64,000 bases of DNA, from NCBI RefSeq assembly GCF_041647995.1, contig NZ_JARRIB010000002.1, forward strand, positions 62,001 through 126,000, given 5' to 3'. The position numbers were made by a program, and so were the translations under genes. Shown in pieces: positions 16,578-25,088 of this stretch; the first letter of the stretch is position 1; each line of letters begins with the position of its first letter. This DNA comes from Pyrococcus kukulkanii. GTDB taxonomy: Archaea; Methanobacteriota_B; Thermococci; Thermococcales; Thermococcaceae. Under the pieces are notes generated by a model, which worked only from the letters and a program-made list of their open reading frames with translations, searched no databases and was not told the DNA's origin.

Positions 16578-18000
16578 AGATCCACTATTCCATTCCCATT
16601 CATATCAGCTAAGAAGTAATTTGTTCCAAGATATACGTTAAGAGCGAGTATTGCATCCTTCCAATCGGTTTTGCAGTCACTATTTAGGTCGCCCTTGACC
16701 CTTGGGATCCTGTATATTCCTGGGATCTCAACTTTTCCGAAGAGCATTAGGTCGGCTATTATTTTTGCCGTATCAACATGGTGGTGGAAGCCGACAAAGT
16801 ACTCGGCTCCTGGACCGTAGGCTAGGAGGGGAACTGGCTCTCCCGTGTGCTTGTGGGACATGAAGCCCACTCCGCAATACCTGCTTAGGATCTCCGCTAT
16901 CTTGTTGCTGAGCGCGTACTTGTTCGTTGAGTTTATTACGCTCGCTATCTCTTTATCTGTTATCTTAATGCCCGTATACTCCTCTATTACCCCCTTGACG
17001 TCTCCGGTCTCCTTTACCCTCTTTGCTATCTCACCAACACTCGCCTTTGCCTTTCCGATCAGGTCCGCCCTTATCACGTGGCCGTAGTTAATTCCCACTC
17101 CAAGTCCCCCCGGTTTCGTGGTCAGCGAGCACTATCACGAGGGTGTTTTCCTTCTTCCTCGCGTATTCGAGGACGTATCCAACGACTTCGTCAAACTCCT
17201 CTACTCCTCTGTTTCCGCAACCACGGAAGGAATATCATTCGTATGGCACGCATGGTCAATCCCTCCCCCTTCTACCATCAAGAAGAAGCCATTTGGATTC
17301 TTCTCTAGGACTTCTATTGCCTTCTTAATCATCTCCAACAGGCTTACCTGATCCTTATCCCTGTCGAGAACGTAGGGTATGTGGCTTTCAGCGAACAGGC
17401 CCAGGATTTTTCCCTCTGCTTTTCCAGCCCTTCCCTGTCAAATACTATAGTGTATCCTAGTTTTTTCGCCTCCTCAAGGAGCTCCTTGCTGAACATCTCC
17501 CTCCCACCGGCCATGAGAACAGTCACGTTGTGCTCTATCAACTGCCTCGCTATCTCCTTCTCCATGTCCCTGTCCGGAACGTGAGATGCAAACACTGCGG
17601 GGGTTGCGTGGGTTATTCTTGTCGTTGTCACAAGTCCCGTTGACTTGTTCATCCACTGGGCGAGCTCTAATAGTGTGGTGAGGTTTACGATGCCCTTTGA
17701 GGTGTTTAGGGTAGATATCATTCTGTTGTATGTCTTTATTCCGGTGGCAAGTGCAGTTCCCGCCGCGGCCGAATCAGTAACTTCCCCGCTCAGGGAATCT
17801 GTCTTCTCTATTCCGGTGTAGGGGAACTTCTCCATGTTCAGGGGCCCGTAGAGTATCTCGGTAAGCTGAATCTGTCCAAACCCCATTCCATCTCCGATCA
17901 GGATGATCACATTCTTGACGGGCTTTACGGGATAGGAATACACTTGGGGAAGTGCAAGGCCAAAAACTAGGAGGAGAAGGAGGGCAGCTTTGGCCCTCAC
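16574..18000 (-). pseudogene. Alkaline phosphatase with dockerin-like tail, interrupted by two homopolymer frameshifts
   Basis: The N-terminal part (18000 to about 17412) has a signal peptide, IILIGDGMGFGQ and the active-site VTDSAAAGTALATG of PhoA-type alkaline phosphatases. The frame breaks at a 5-base A run (complement of 17407-17411) where six A would continue as ILGLFAESHIPYVLDRDKDQ. The middle is in another frame and includes VEGGGIDHACH and ADHETGG. The original frame is restored at a 6-base G run (complement of 17106-17111) where five G would read through to GLGVGINYGHV. The tail GDLNSDCKTDWKDAI...ADMNGNGIVDL is a dockerin-like calcium-binding repeat. Sequencing error, recent decay or slippage could explain it. 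Function if intact: extracellular phosphate release for PstS. Confidence 0.82.
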
Positions 18001-18003
18001 TAC

Positions 18004-19173
18004 TCATCCCTCCTGTATCATCTCGACGGCCTTAAGTCCTATCTTGGCGACCTCTGGTGGAAGCCCTACGTATCCTGGAGCGATGTGCTCTTCCTTCTGG
18101 CCCTCCGTAAGTATCCACTTTAGGAAGTCCTTGATTGCTCTGGCCTTCTCTGGACTATAGTGCTTTCCTCCCTTATTCTGCCATACGAGAATGTGCGTGA
18201 AGGCGACTATTGGGTAGGAGTTCTCTCCCGGTGCATCGAGAAGTTGCTTCAGATCCTCTTTGTATCCCTGGGTTGGATCAGGTATGTAGGCCTTGACGTT
18301 CGCAACTGCCGCTTTTATTGTCTCTTCCGTTGGTTTAACGTATTTACCGGCTTTATTCTCAAGTACCGCGACCTTGAGGTTCTCGTTTATCGCGTAAGAA
18401 AGCTCTGTGTAGGCTATGCTGTACTTCGTCTGCTTGAGCATCGCAACTACTCCAGAATTGCCCTTTCCTCCCATTCCCCTTCCCATCTTGTCTACTGGCC
18501 AGTCCACGACCTTTCCAGCACCCACCTTTTCGGCCCACTCCTTGCTGATTAGGCTTAGGTAGGTCGTGAATATTGCGGTAGTTCCGCTGGAATCGCTCCT
18601 GTGGATGACTATTATCTTCTCGTGGGGGAGATTTTCGTTGGGATTCAGCTTCTTTATCGCCGGATCGTCCCAGTACTCTATTTCCCCGAGGAATATCTTG
18701 GCTAGAACCTCCCTGCTAAGCTTGAGCTCTTTAACCCCAGGAACGTTGTAAACAACCACAACCGCGCCAACGATCTCAGGGAACTGGAGGGGCTGATCTC
18801 CTGTTGCTAAAAACTTCTTCCAAGTTGCCTCCTTTACTGGGGGATCCGTCCTTCCTATATCGGTTAACCCCTTGAGAAAAGCCTCCTGACCGTGCCCGCT
18901 TCCTCCACCCTCGTATTCTATCTTAACGTTTGGATGGGTCTTTTGATAGTCCTCTATCCACTTCTGGATCTGGTACATCGGGAAAGTCGCTCCAGTTGTT
19001 CTAATTACTATTACTTGGGATGAGGTCTTTTCCTTTATGGTTACCGTCCTTGTGTTAGTCATGGGCTCTTTGCTTGTCACGGTTACGGTCTTGGTTTCCC
19101 CTCCGATGCAACCTGCCACAAATACCGCTATTCCTAATAATATAATCAAGATTAAATTTGTATGCTCCTTCAT
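18004..19173 (-). CDS. pstS: Phosphate-binding lipoprotein of the Pst transporter
   Basis: About 389 residues from the ATG at 19173, which follows GGTGCCCATC. An upstream in-frame start at 19185 is less likely. A signal segment ends in a lipobox-like VAGCIGG, followed by a threonine-rich linker. The binding domain carries TTGATFPMYQIQKWIEDY, EYEGGGSGHGQEAFLKG, IGRTDPP and VIHRSDSSGTTAIFTTYLS, which are the phosphate ligand loops of PstS. It captures inorganic phosphate outside the membrane for PstCAB. It is the first gene of the operon; the phosphatase follows after 3 bp. Confidence 0.92.
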   Translation of the reverse strand: MKEHTNLILIILLGIAVFVAGCIGGETKTVTVTSKEPMTNTRTVTIKEKTSSQVIVIRTTGATFPMYQIQKWIEDYQKTHPNVKIEYEGGGSGHGQEAFLKGLTDIGRTDPPVKEATWKKFLATGDQPLQFPEIVGAVVVVYNVPGVKELKLSREVLAKIFLGEIEYWDDPAIKKLNPNENLPHEKIIVIHRSDSSGTTAIFTTYLSLISKEWAEKVGAGKVVDWPVDKMGRGMGGKGNSGVVAMLKQTKYSIAYTELSYAINENLKVAVLENKAGKYVKPTEETIKAAVANVKAYIPDPTQGYKEDLKQLLDAPGENSYPIVAFTHILVWQNKGGKHYSPEKARAIKDFLKWILTEGQKEEHIAPGYVGLPPEVAKIGLKAVEMIQEG

Positions 19174-19185
19174 GATGGGCACCAA

Positions 19186-19387
19186 TTTTTACTCCAAATA
19201 TACATAAATATAAGCGTTGTCGAAGTAGAATATGCATTCATACTTGTAGATATAAATGAATAAATAGTGTGAGTAGATCTAAAGTTGGATATATAGACTA
19301 TCATCCAGATTTAACCGGGGAGCCATAGAGAACTTACTCAAAAGATAAACTTCTAATAATATTAGGATTTATATTGGTGGCTAATTA
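19186..19387 (-). promoter_or_regulatory. Promoter region of the pst/phosphatase operon
   Basis: Read on the minus strand, GCTTATATTTATG lies roughly 30-40 bp before the pstS start and is a plausible TATA box. The region is AT-rich and repeats TATA/ATAAAT words around 19205-19265. Phosphate-responsive control is expected for this operon, but I cannot identify a defined operator. The same gap also precedes the rightward small ORF at 19388. Confidence 0.4.
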
Positions 19388-19479
19388 ATGCGAAAGGACG
19401 TCTTAGAGGGAGCTTTTTAGCGTTAATTTTGACTTTGTGGTTTTTATCGTGGCTGAATAAATTTATTGGATGGAGTTGA
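19388..19479 (+). pseudogene. Small membrane-protein ORF broken at a T run
   Basis: ATG at 19388, preceded by GGTGG, reads MRKDVLEGAF and then hits TAG at 19418-19420 inside a run of five T (19414-19418). One more T would give a continuous frame, MRKDVLEGAF followed by LALILTLWFLSWLNKFIGWS, ending at TGA 19477-19479. That end overlaps the ATG of the next gene (19470). The ribosome-binding site, hydrophobic segment and overlap all suggest a real gene of about 30 codons with a missing base. It could be a sequencing error. Confidence 0.4.
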
Positions 19480-20000
19480 TCTCCTTATTGGGAATTGTTG
19501 GGATTGGATACGCCTTTAAATCCCCACTAAGATTGAAACTGGTAAGTGGGGGCTTCATTTTAGCCTTCTCTCTGCCAATCGTCACACTAACACTGGGAAA
19601 AATATGGTACTGGATAACAATCCTAATGACAATCCCTTCATATTACCTCAGATCGCTGGTTAGGCTCTCAATGAATACCCTAAAGGTGTTTGTTATTTCC
19701 GGCTTAATGTTTGCCCCGTTTGTTGTTTTCTCGAGCTTAAGCTTTTATGCGTGGGTACTCACTGGCCTTTATTGGCTAATTTTAGGTTTAGTTGGTTCTC
19801 ATCTCAACTCCTCTTGGCCGGATGTGTTGGTGCCTCCTCTCGTAGTCTACTTCTTTACCTTGATCATCGCAATAACCCCTACTACCTCAGAAACCCAGCT
19901 TCTAAAGGCGGCGGCTCTAATAGTCTTAACTCCCCTTTACCCTATTGCCGCTTGGATTTCAAAGGATTTATCTGGTAAGAAAATACGCGCCGAGAACTAA
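19470..20000 (+). CDS. Membrane protein of unknown function
   Basis: 176 residues with five to six hydrophobic segments and a short basic tail (SKDLSGKKIRAEN). No motif identifies a family. It starts within the end of the broken small ORF at 19388-19479 and has no clear ribosome-binding site of its own, so it probably depended on translational coupling. Its 3' end overlaps the convergent small gene at 19968. Confidence 0.55.
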   Translation: MELISLLGIVGIGYAFKSPLRLKLVSGGFILAFSLPIVTLTLGKIWYWITILMTIPSYYLRSLVRLSMNTLKVFVISGLMFAPFVVFSSLSFYAWVLTGLYWLILGLVGSHLNSSWPDVLVPPLVVYFFTLIIAITPTTSETQLLKAAALIVLTPLYPIAAWISKDLSGKKIRAEN

Positions 20001-20141
20001 GAGAGCTAGAAGGCCAAGAACTAATAGATAGTCGACCCAGGAATACTCCCTGGGAACTTTGCGCTCAACCTCCGCCTCTTTTCCCATTGTTTCTCTAACG
20101 GCAACTGCGGTCTCCAGATCTTTCTTGTTTGGAATTTGCAT
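19968..20141 (-). CDS. Single-span small membrane protein
   Basis: About 57 residues from the ATG at 20141 (MQIPNKKDLETAVAV), placed 9 bp after the upstream oxidoreductase stop. The N-terminal 35 residues are charged and soluble. The C-terminus is one membrane helix (YLLVLGLLALLVLGAYFL). It is probably a tail-anchored protein cotranscribed with the FAD enzyme. The family is not recognised. Confidence 0.55.
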   Translation of the reverse strand: MQIPNKKDLETAVAVRETMGKEAEVERKVPREYSWVDYLLVLGLLALLVLGAYFLTR

Positions 20142-20149
20142 AAATAAAA

Positions 20150-21391
20150 TTAGAGCTTCCAAGATTTAAAGTTGCCTATTCCGATTCTCTCTAGGACTTC
20201 CATGACTCCCAGAGCTATTCCATCCACTTCTATTCCTCCCATGGGCTTGTAGCCGTCTCCAACGACGTAAATTCTCTCAAGGGGCCACTCGACGTGCACT
20301 CCAGCCCTCGTCCTGTTGACTGGATTATCTCCACGGTAGACTTGGGCCAATAATGGTTCACCATCCGGAAATACCTCAAGGAGATCATCCCATCCCCTCT
20401 TTATGGCCTTTTTCGGGCTTTCCTTGAGGGCCATATGGGCCATTATGAGCGTGTACCCCTCTTTGGCAAGAGACGGATCCAGAGAGGAGGGCTCATTAAA
20501 GCCGTTGATGCTGAGCTGAGGTGTGAAAACTACCGTGTTCCCTATCCTGGGCTCCCCAGGAACCGCTAGGTTGAACTTAACTCCTTCGCTTGGCTTGATT
20601 CTCTTGACCTCTTTTAGGAAGTCGTGGGGGAATTCCCCCTTCCCAATTAGCTCCACGGTCTCTTTTACTCCAATGTTTGAAATTAAGATATCATATTGGT
20701 ATTCGGAACCGCTCTCACCGATGACCTTTCCCTCCTCAACCTCAACGACTTTCTCCCTAGTTATTATCCTCCCCTTATTTTCCGTGATTATCCTCGCTAG
20801 CTCATCAATTACGGCCTTACATCCCCCTCTTATGAGTCCAGGGCCTCCCCACATTAACGTAGCCTTTATTTCCTTAGCCAGCTCTATTGCCGGGATTTCA
20901 GTTGAAGAAACGCTGTCAGCCCAGCCGGTGAAGCTCTCCAGGGATTTTAGAACGAATTCATTATCTCCAACCCTTTCCTTTATCCATTCATCTGCCGGCA
21001 TGAGGGCTTCTTCTCCCTTTGGAAGCCTGTTGGCCTTTATCTCCGCGAGGAGTTTTAGTGCCTTCGCCTTCTCCTTAAAGCCCAGGAACTTCCAGCTTTC
21101 CCTGTAGTGCATGATTTTACCATCCCACAGTATCTTGCCCTTTGGGTTAGAATTCACTATCTCGACCTTTGCCCCAAGAATCTTAAGCAGGTGAGCTAGA
21201 GGGCCATCTTCTCCGTGGGGAACCATGTGGAGTGCCCCGGTAGAGAGCTGAAATCCTTTGTACGGTAGATTTGTGAACCTCCCTCCAATTATGGGTGATT
21301 TTTCAAGGATTGTAACTTCATACCCATTCTTAGCGAGAAATGCACCTGTCAATAATCCTCCGAGTCCTGCCCCGATTATTACAGCTTTCAT
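20150..21391 (-). CDS. FAD-dependent phytoene dehydrogenase-like oxidoreductase
   Basis: 413 residues. The N-terminal dinucleotide-binding fold has VIIGAGLGGLLTGAFLAKNG and the acidic end ILEK (about 4-32), followed by SPIIGGRF. The C-terminal FAD motif is RIYVVGDGYKPMGGIEVDGI (about 370-389). This is the amine oxidase/carotenoid desaturase-isomerase superfamily. In archaea, similar proteins include geranylgeranyl reductase-type and uncharacterised NAD(P)/FAD enzymes. A lipid isoprenoid substrate is possible but not shown. The ATG at 21391 follows GGTGGTTAG. A tail-anchored small protein follows, possibly a membrane partner. Confidence 0.8.
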   Translation of the reverse strand: MKAVIIGAGLGGLLTGAFLAKNGYEVTILEKSPIIGGRFTNLPYKGFQLSTGALHMVPHGEDGPLAHLLKILGAKVEIVNSNPKGKILWDGKIMHYRESWKFLGFKEKAKALKLLAEIKANRLPKGEEALMPADEWIKERVGDNEFVLKSLESFTGWADSVSSTEIPAIELAKEIKATLMWGGPGLIRGGCKAVIDELARIITENKGRIITREKVVEVEEGKVIGESGSEYQYDILISNIGVKETVELIGKGEFPHDFLKEVKRIKPSEGVKFNLAVPGEPRIGNTVVFTPQLSINGFNEPSSLDPSLAKEGYTLIMAHMALKESPKKAIKRGWDDLLEVFPDGEPLLAQVYRGDNPVNRTRAGVHVEWPLERIYVVGDGYKPMGGIEVDGIALGVMEVLERIGIGNFKSWKL

Positions 21392-21401
21392 CTAACCACC
21401 A

Positions 21402-22424
21402 TCATACCATTTCCTCAAGTCTTTTAATTCTCTTCTTTATCGATGGATGAGAGTGCATGACGTCAAACCACCTTGGAGTGTCTTTCGGAATTTCGTTGAT
21501 CTCCGCCAGCTTCTTTAGTGCGCTAATAATGTGCTCCTTTCCGGCTATTTTTGCGGCAAATTCATCGGCTTCATATTCGTTCTTCAATCTGAGAACTGTA
21601 AAGTCGTAGATTATCAAAGCAATGGACAATAAAACCGGACTAATTACCACCCACACAGGAAGGTCTAAGTTCATCGGGATTATCGCAAGTGTTACCGCAA
21701 CAATGGGTATTATAGAGTTCTTAAACAGATGCTTCTTCTTGACGTGACCAAGCTCGTGCGCAATAACTGCAATGACTTCATCCTTATCGAGCTTTTCTAG
21801 TAATCCCTCGGTTACGTAAACATCCTTGCCCCCAAATCCCGAAACCAGTGCATAGGGCTTATCATCCTTCAAAACGTAGATGTTCTTAATCTTAATACAA
21901 TATCTCCTGCATATCTCCCTTATTTCTTCGCTCAGCTCTCCTGTGAGCACTTCTCCCTTTCCAACTTTCTTTACAATCTTGGAGAACACTTCAGCAACTC
22001 CCATTGAATATATGATAAAGATCACAAAATTTGTAATTCCTTCAGTGGCCATAAAGAGAAATATCGTGCCAAAAACTATTGCCAAGAGCAACACAAAACC
22101 TAGGAGGAGAGTTTTCCGGTTCATTGTTTCTTTCTCGCTGTAATAAGCGAGGAGTAAGGTAGATGCTATTATAGGTAGCAAGGCTGGTCCAAATAAGATA
22201 AAGGTTCCAGATATTCCCGAAAACCTGCCAACGTAGTCAAAGAATCCTAAAACGCCGGATATAATAAAGAGAATTAGTTCAACAAAAATTGAGGCAATAT
22301 ATGCCTTGCTTAATTTGACTATTCTCTCCTTTCTGTTTATTTTGTCATATCTTCTTCCTTGAACGAGAACTATGGTAGGAGGAAGAACTACCGCGAGAAT
22401 TAAAACCACCTGCCACATGCTCAT
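21402..22424 (-). CDS. M48 family membrane metalloprotease
   Basis: 340 residues. Four to five N-terminal membrane segments (about 4-140) precede a protease domain with the zinc motif HELGH (His223, Glu224, His227). A downstream NEYEADEFAAK supplies the third zinc ligand Glu. This is the HtpX/Ste24 family, which degrades or processes membrane proteins. A second, more HtpX-like paralogue lies at 30529-31398. The FAD oxidoreductase gene starts 10 bp after its stop, so they may be cotranscribed. Confidence 0.88.
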   Translation of the reverse strand: MSMWQVVLILAVVLPPTIVLVQGRRYDKINRKERIVKLSKAYIASIFVELILFIISGVLGFFDYVGRFSGISGTFILFGPALLPIIASTLLLAYYSEKETMNRKTLLLGFVLLLAIVFGTIFLFMATEGITNFVIFIIYSMGVAEVFSKIVKKVGKGEVLTGELSEEIREICRRYCIKIKNIYVLKDDKPYALVSGFGGKDVYVTEGLLEKLDKDEVIAVIAHELGHVKKKHLFKNSIIPIVAVTLAIIPMNLDLPVWVVISPVLLSIALIIYDFTVLRLKNEYEADEFAAKIAGKEHIISALKKLAEINEIPKDTPRWFDVMHSHPSIKKRIKRLEEMV

Positions 22425-22449
22425 CGATACTCTAGATCATTATAAAAGT

Positions 22450-22923
22450 TTATCTCTTTATTAGGTTGCCAAATGGATCAATAAGCCCTGCTCTTATTAG
22501 TGAGGAGCTTATCTTCCCACCAAGCTTGCTCTTAACTAAGGGTATTACTACTATCTCTAAGGGCTTAAGGCCCAACTCCTCTCTTGCCCTGTTTACGAGG
22601 AGGGCCCCCTTATATGTCTCCTCACTCACAACAATGGCCTCGAGACTCTTTATCTTGGTTGTGAAGCCTATCGCGTTGTGTATCTTGATTATCCTATAAT
22701 TTTTAAAGCCGTTAACTTCAAAAAACATTAAAAGATCCCTGAGCCTTCTCTCATAGGGGAGGATTTTCTCGGCGTAGGGTTTTTCCCTAACCATTTCATC
22801 CGAGGTTAGTCCAACGTACACTGTCTCGCCTACTTCAAAGGCCTTCCTAAGTAATGCCTTGTGACCAAGGTGTAGCCTGTCGAACGTTCCACCAACGACG
22901 ACTTTCTTGAACTTTTTCATCAT
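22450..22923 (-). CDS. coaD: Phosphopantetheine adenylyltransferase, archaeal type
   Basis: About 157 residues from the ATG at 22923, which follows CTGGGGAG. The nucleotidyltransferase motif is VVVGGTFDRLHLGHKALL, with T/HxGH-type HLGH. It is followed by the family's PYEKRL-like segment and the C-terminal KISSSLIRAGLID (ISSSxIR) motif. It converts 4'-phosphopantetheine and ATP to dephospho-CoA in CoA biosynthesis. An upstream in-frame ATG at 22971 lies in the promoter region of the divergent gene and is unlikely. Confidence 0.9.
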   Translation of the reverse strand: MMKKFKKVVVGGTFDRLHLGHKALLRKAFEVGETVYVGLTSDEMVREKPYAEKILPYERRLRDLLMFFEVNGFKNYRIIKIHNAIGFTTKIKSLEAIVVSEETYKGALLVNRAREELGLKPLEIVVIPLVKSKLGGKISSSLIRAGLIDPFGNLIKR

Positions 22924-23000
22924 GGTTATCTCCCCAGGAGGGTTATTATGGTTTGTGGATGGGACGACCATTGAAGGTAAACTTATTTATAAGACAAGTG

Positions 23001-23342
23001 ATGAGAATCGTGATGATGGCGATAGTAATAGCGATAGTTGTAGGTTTTATCTTCTCCATTGCATGGGCCTTAGCTTACTCCCTAATCCTAAAGCAGAGAA
23101 GCATCTTGAAAGCGATAGCACTCGTTTCTATAGTTCTAGGTGTTTCACTCGCCATGTACAGGCTACTCTATGCTTATCCTGGACCCGAATGGATACTCGG
23201 CTTTGCCCTGGGGGCTCCTGCTGGAATCAAACTTCTTCAAAAGATAGGGCCAGAGAAGCCAACGGATGAAGGGGCAATAGCAGTCCTGCTTGCTGGTCCT
23301 CTAATTCTAATCCTTCTATTGACAGCAATTGCCATCCTTTAA
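23001..23342 (+). CDS. Small membrane protein, function unknown
   Basis: About 113 residues with four hydrophobic segments (about 2-24, 33-50, 58-70 and 93-113). It is divergent from coaD. CTTATTTATAAG at 22982-22993 looks like a TATA box so close to the start that the mRNA may be nearly leaderless; ATG at 23013 or 23016 could be the real start. No family is recognised. Confidence 0.55.
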   Translation: MRIVMMAIVIAIVVGFIFSIAWALAYSLILKQRSILKAIALVSIVLGVSLAMYRLLYAYPGPEWILGFALGAPAGIKLLQKIGPEKPTDEGAIAVLLAGPLILILLLTAIAIL

Positions 23343-23383
23343 ACCTTTTAAATATTTCATATGAGTGAATTTAGGGTGGTGAA

Positions 23384-24703
23384 ATGGACTACTTCTTCTA
23401 CCCAAAGAGCGTTGCCATCTTTGGATCATTTAGAGAGGGAAGCATAGCGAGGGAGATACTGAGGAACATAGTTGAGGGTGGCTTCGAGGGCAAGATAATT
23501 CCAGTCAATCCAAAGGGCGGAGAAGTCGAGATCGCCGGTAGAAAGTTCAAGGTGAGGGAGAAGCTCGACGAAAAGGTTGACGTTTCAATAATAGTGATCC
23601 CCGCAAAGCTCGTTCCTGGATTAATTAAGGATCTTAAAGGGTTGACTAAGGGGGCAGTTGTTATCTCCGCAGGCTTTTCGGAGGTCGGAAACGTTGAACT
23701 TGAGGAAGAGCTCGTGGAAGCTGCAAAGGAGGCCGGGATTAGAATTATAGGACCCAACTGTGCGGGAATTTTTGGAGTCCACGGAAAGTTCTTCGGATCG
23801 TTTGAGGTTCGTGTCAGGCCTGGAGGCCTGGCTTTAATAAGCCAGAGCGGAGCCTTTGGAGGGGCCGCACTGGCCATGGGCAACGAAGAAGGAGTTGGGT
23901 TTTCAGCGTTCGTCAGTTACGGCAACGCTGCTGACCTTGACGAGAGCGACTTCCTCAGGTACTTTGCCGACGACCCCAATACAAAGGTCATTGCATTGTA
24001 CATAGAAGGTGTGAAGGATGGTAGGAAATTCGTGGAGGCATTAAAATATGCAACCTCGAAGAAGCCTGTAATAATCCTAAAAGCTGGAAAGAGCAAGAGT
24101 GGAGCCAGGGCCGCGCAAAGTCACACTGGCTCTTTAGCTGGCTCATATGAGATATATAGGGCAGTGTTCAGGCAGACTGGGGCAATTGAAGTTGGAGAGA
24201 TGGAGGAGCTGTTTGATGCTGCAAAGGCCTTTGAGATGTACTCTAGGGCTGGAAAGAGGGTTGCGGTAATCACTAACTCTGGCGGGCCAGGAGTTTTAGC
24301 CACGGATAAGCTGGAGAAGCTTGGGCTTGAAATAGCTAAGCTCTCCCAGGAAACCATTGAAGAGCTGAAGTCTTTCCTACCGCCCCAATGCTCCGTTAAG
24401 AACCCGATTGACTTAATTGCCGATGCGGACTATGAGAGGTATAAGAAGACAATAGAGGTCGTGTGCAGGGATGAGAACGTTGATTCAATTCTTGTTATAT
24501 GCGTTCCACCCATATTCATTCCCAGTCAGGAGATCGCCAAGGCAGTAATTGATGTCGAGTGCAACAAGCCGATAATAGTGAACTTTATGGCCGGGGAGCT
24601 CGTGAAGGAAGGAATAAAAGTTCTTGAAAAGGCAAAAATAAAGAACTTTCCAACGCCAGAGAGAGCAGCTAAGGCTTTGTCCTGGCTATCTAGTAGGTAT
24701 TAA
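23384..24703 (+). CDS. Acetate/acyl-CoA ligase (ADP-forming) alpha subunit
   Basis: 439 residues. The CoA-binding Rossmann domain (about 5-130, with SVAIFGSF and IIPVNPKGGE) is followed by two succinyl-CoA synthetase-like domains containing GPNCAGIFG, ALISQSGAFGGA and AAQSHTGSLAGSYEIYRA. His247 in QSHTGS is the phospho-histidine candidate. The enzyme converts acyl-CoA, ADP and phosphate to acid, CoA and ATP, the main energy-conserving step of peptide and sugar fermentation in Thermococcales. The beta subunit is not adjacent, as is usual for several paralogues. The acyl specificity cannot be read. The ATG follows GGTGG. Confidence 0.9.
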   Translation: MDYFFYPKSVAIFGSFREGSIAREILRNIVEGGFEGKIIPVNPKGGEVEIAGRKFKVREKLDEKVDVSIIVIPAKLVPGLIKDLKGLTKGAVVISAGFSEVGNVELEEELVEAAKEAGIRIIGPNCAGIFGVHGKFFGSFEVRVRPGGLALISQSGAFGGAALAMGNEEGVGFSAFVSYGNAADLDESDFLRYFADDPNTKVIALYIEGVKDGRKFVEALKYATSKKPVIILKAGKSKSGARAAQSHTGSLAGSYEIYRAVFRQTGAIEVGEMEELFDAAKAFEMYSRAGKRVAVITNSGGPGVLATDKLEKLGLEIAKLSQETIEELKSFLPPQCSVKNPIDLIADADYERYKKTIEVVCRDENVDSILVICVPPIFIPSQEIAKAVIDVECNKPIIVNFMAGELVKEGIKVLEKAKIKNFPTPERAAKALSWLSSRY

Positions 24704-25088
24704 TCATCCTGTTAGTTAGCATCAGGGACTTTTACCTTCCTGTCCTCTATTTTTGGGATATTCTCTGTTGAGCTCCGCTCGTCCTTTTTCTCTCTCCGAG
24801 GCCCTGGATGCAGTAGCCCTAGATCTTTGCTAAGGAGCCTTATTCCTATGGGATCTTCATATTTACCGTTTCCGCTACCGGTTGTAGTGCAACTGGTGCG
24901 GTTGGCTTCTCACCAACATAAAACACATAAAAATCCCCCCACCAACATGCAAATGCAACAAAAGGAACTATCCAATGAACAGCCTCGCCATACTTCTTCA
25001 CTACTCTTAGTGATACTACATAGAAACGTGAAGCTTTTCGATATGCAATTCATAGTCTATTATAGCATAATGTATATTGGGTGGAACT
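24704..25088. other. Intergenic region with decayed coding remnant and promoter
   Basis: The 385-bp gap carries repeat copy B (separate entry). On the minus strand, an open frame runs on from the repeat: TGSGNGKYEDP leads to GPRREKKDERSSTENIP and ends in VKVPDAN with a TAA near 24714. This suggests the repeat belongs to the 3' part of a former gene. The right end (about 25040-25088) holds TATA-like ATAGCATAATGTATA and the GGGTGG site of the radical SAM gene. Confidence 0.4.
24865..24965 (-). repeat. Dispersed repeat copy B
   Basis: Positions 24865-24908, reverse-complemented, match 1240-1283 at 42 of 44 bases. Weaker similarity extends to about 24965 (CTTTTGTTGCATT). Compared with copy A, about 75 bp including the GGCCGTTTCCG arm is missing. 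It is probably a relic of the same mobile or RNA element. Confidence 0.55.

Noticed and set aside
20523-21107. 194-codon frame antisense to the FAD oxidoreductase
   Set aside because: Serine-rich shadow. The minus-strand gene has a complete dinucleotide-binding motif.
23398-23883. 161-codon frame antisense to the acyl-CoA ligase subunit
   Set aside because: Proline/serine-rich shadow of a gene with clear family motifs.
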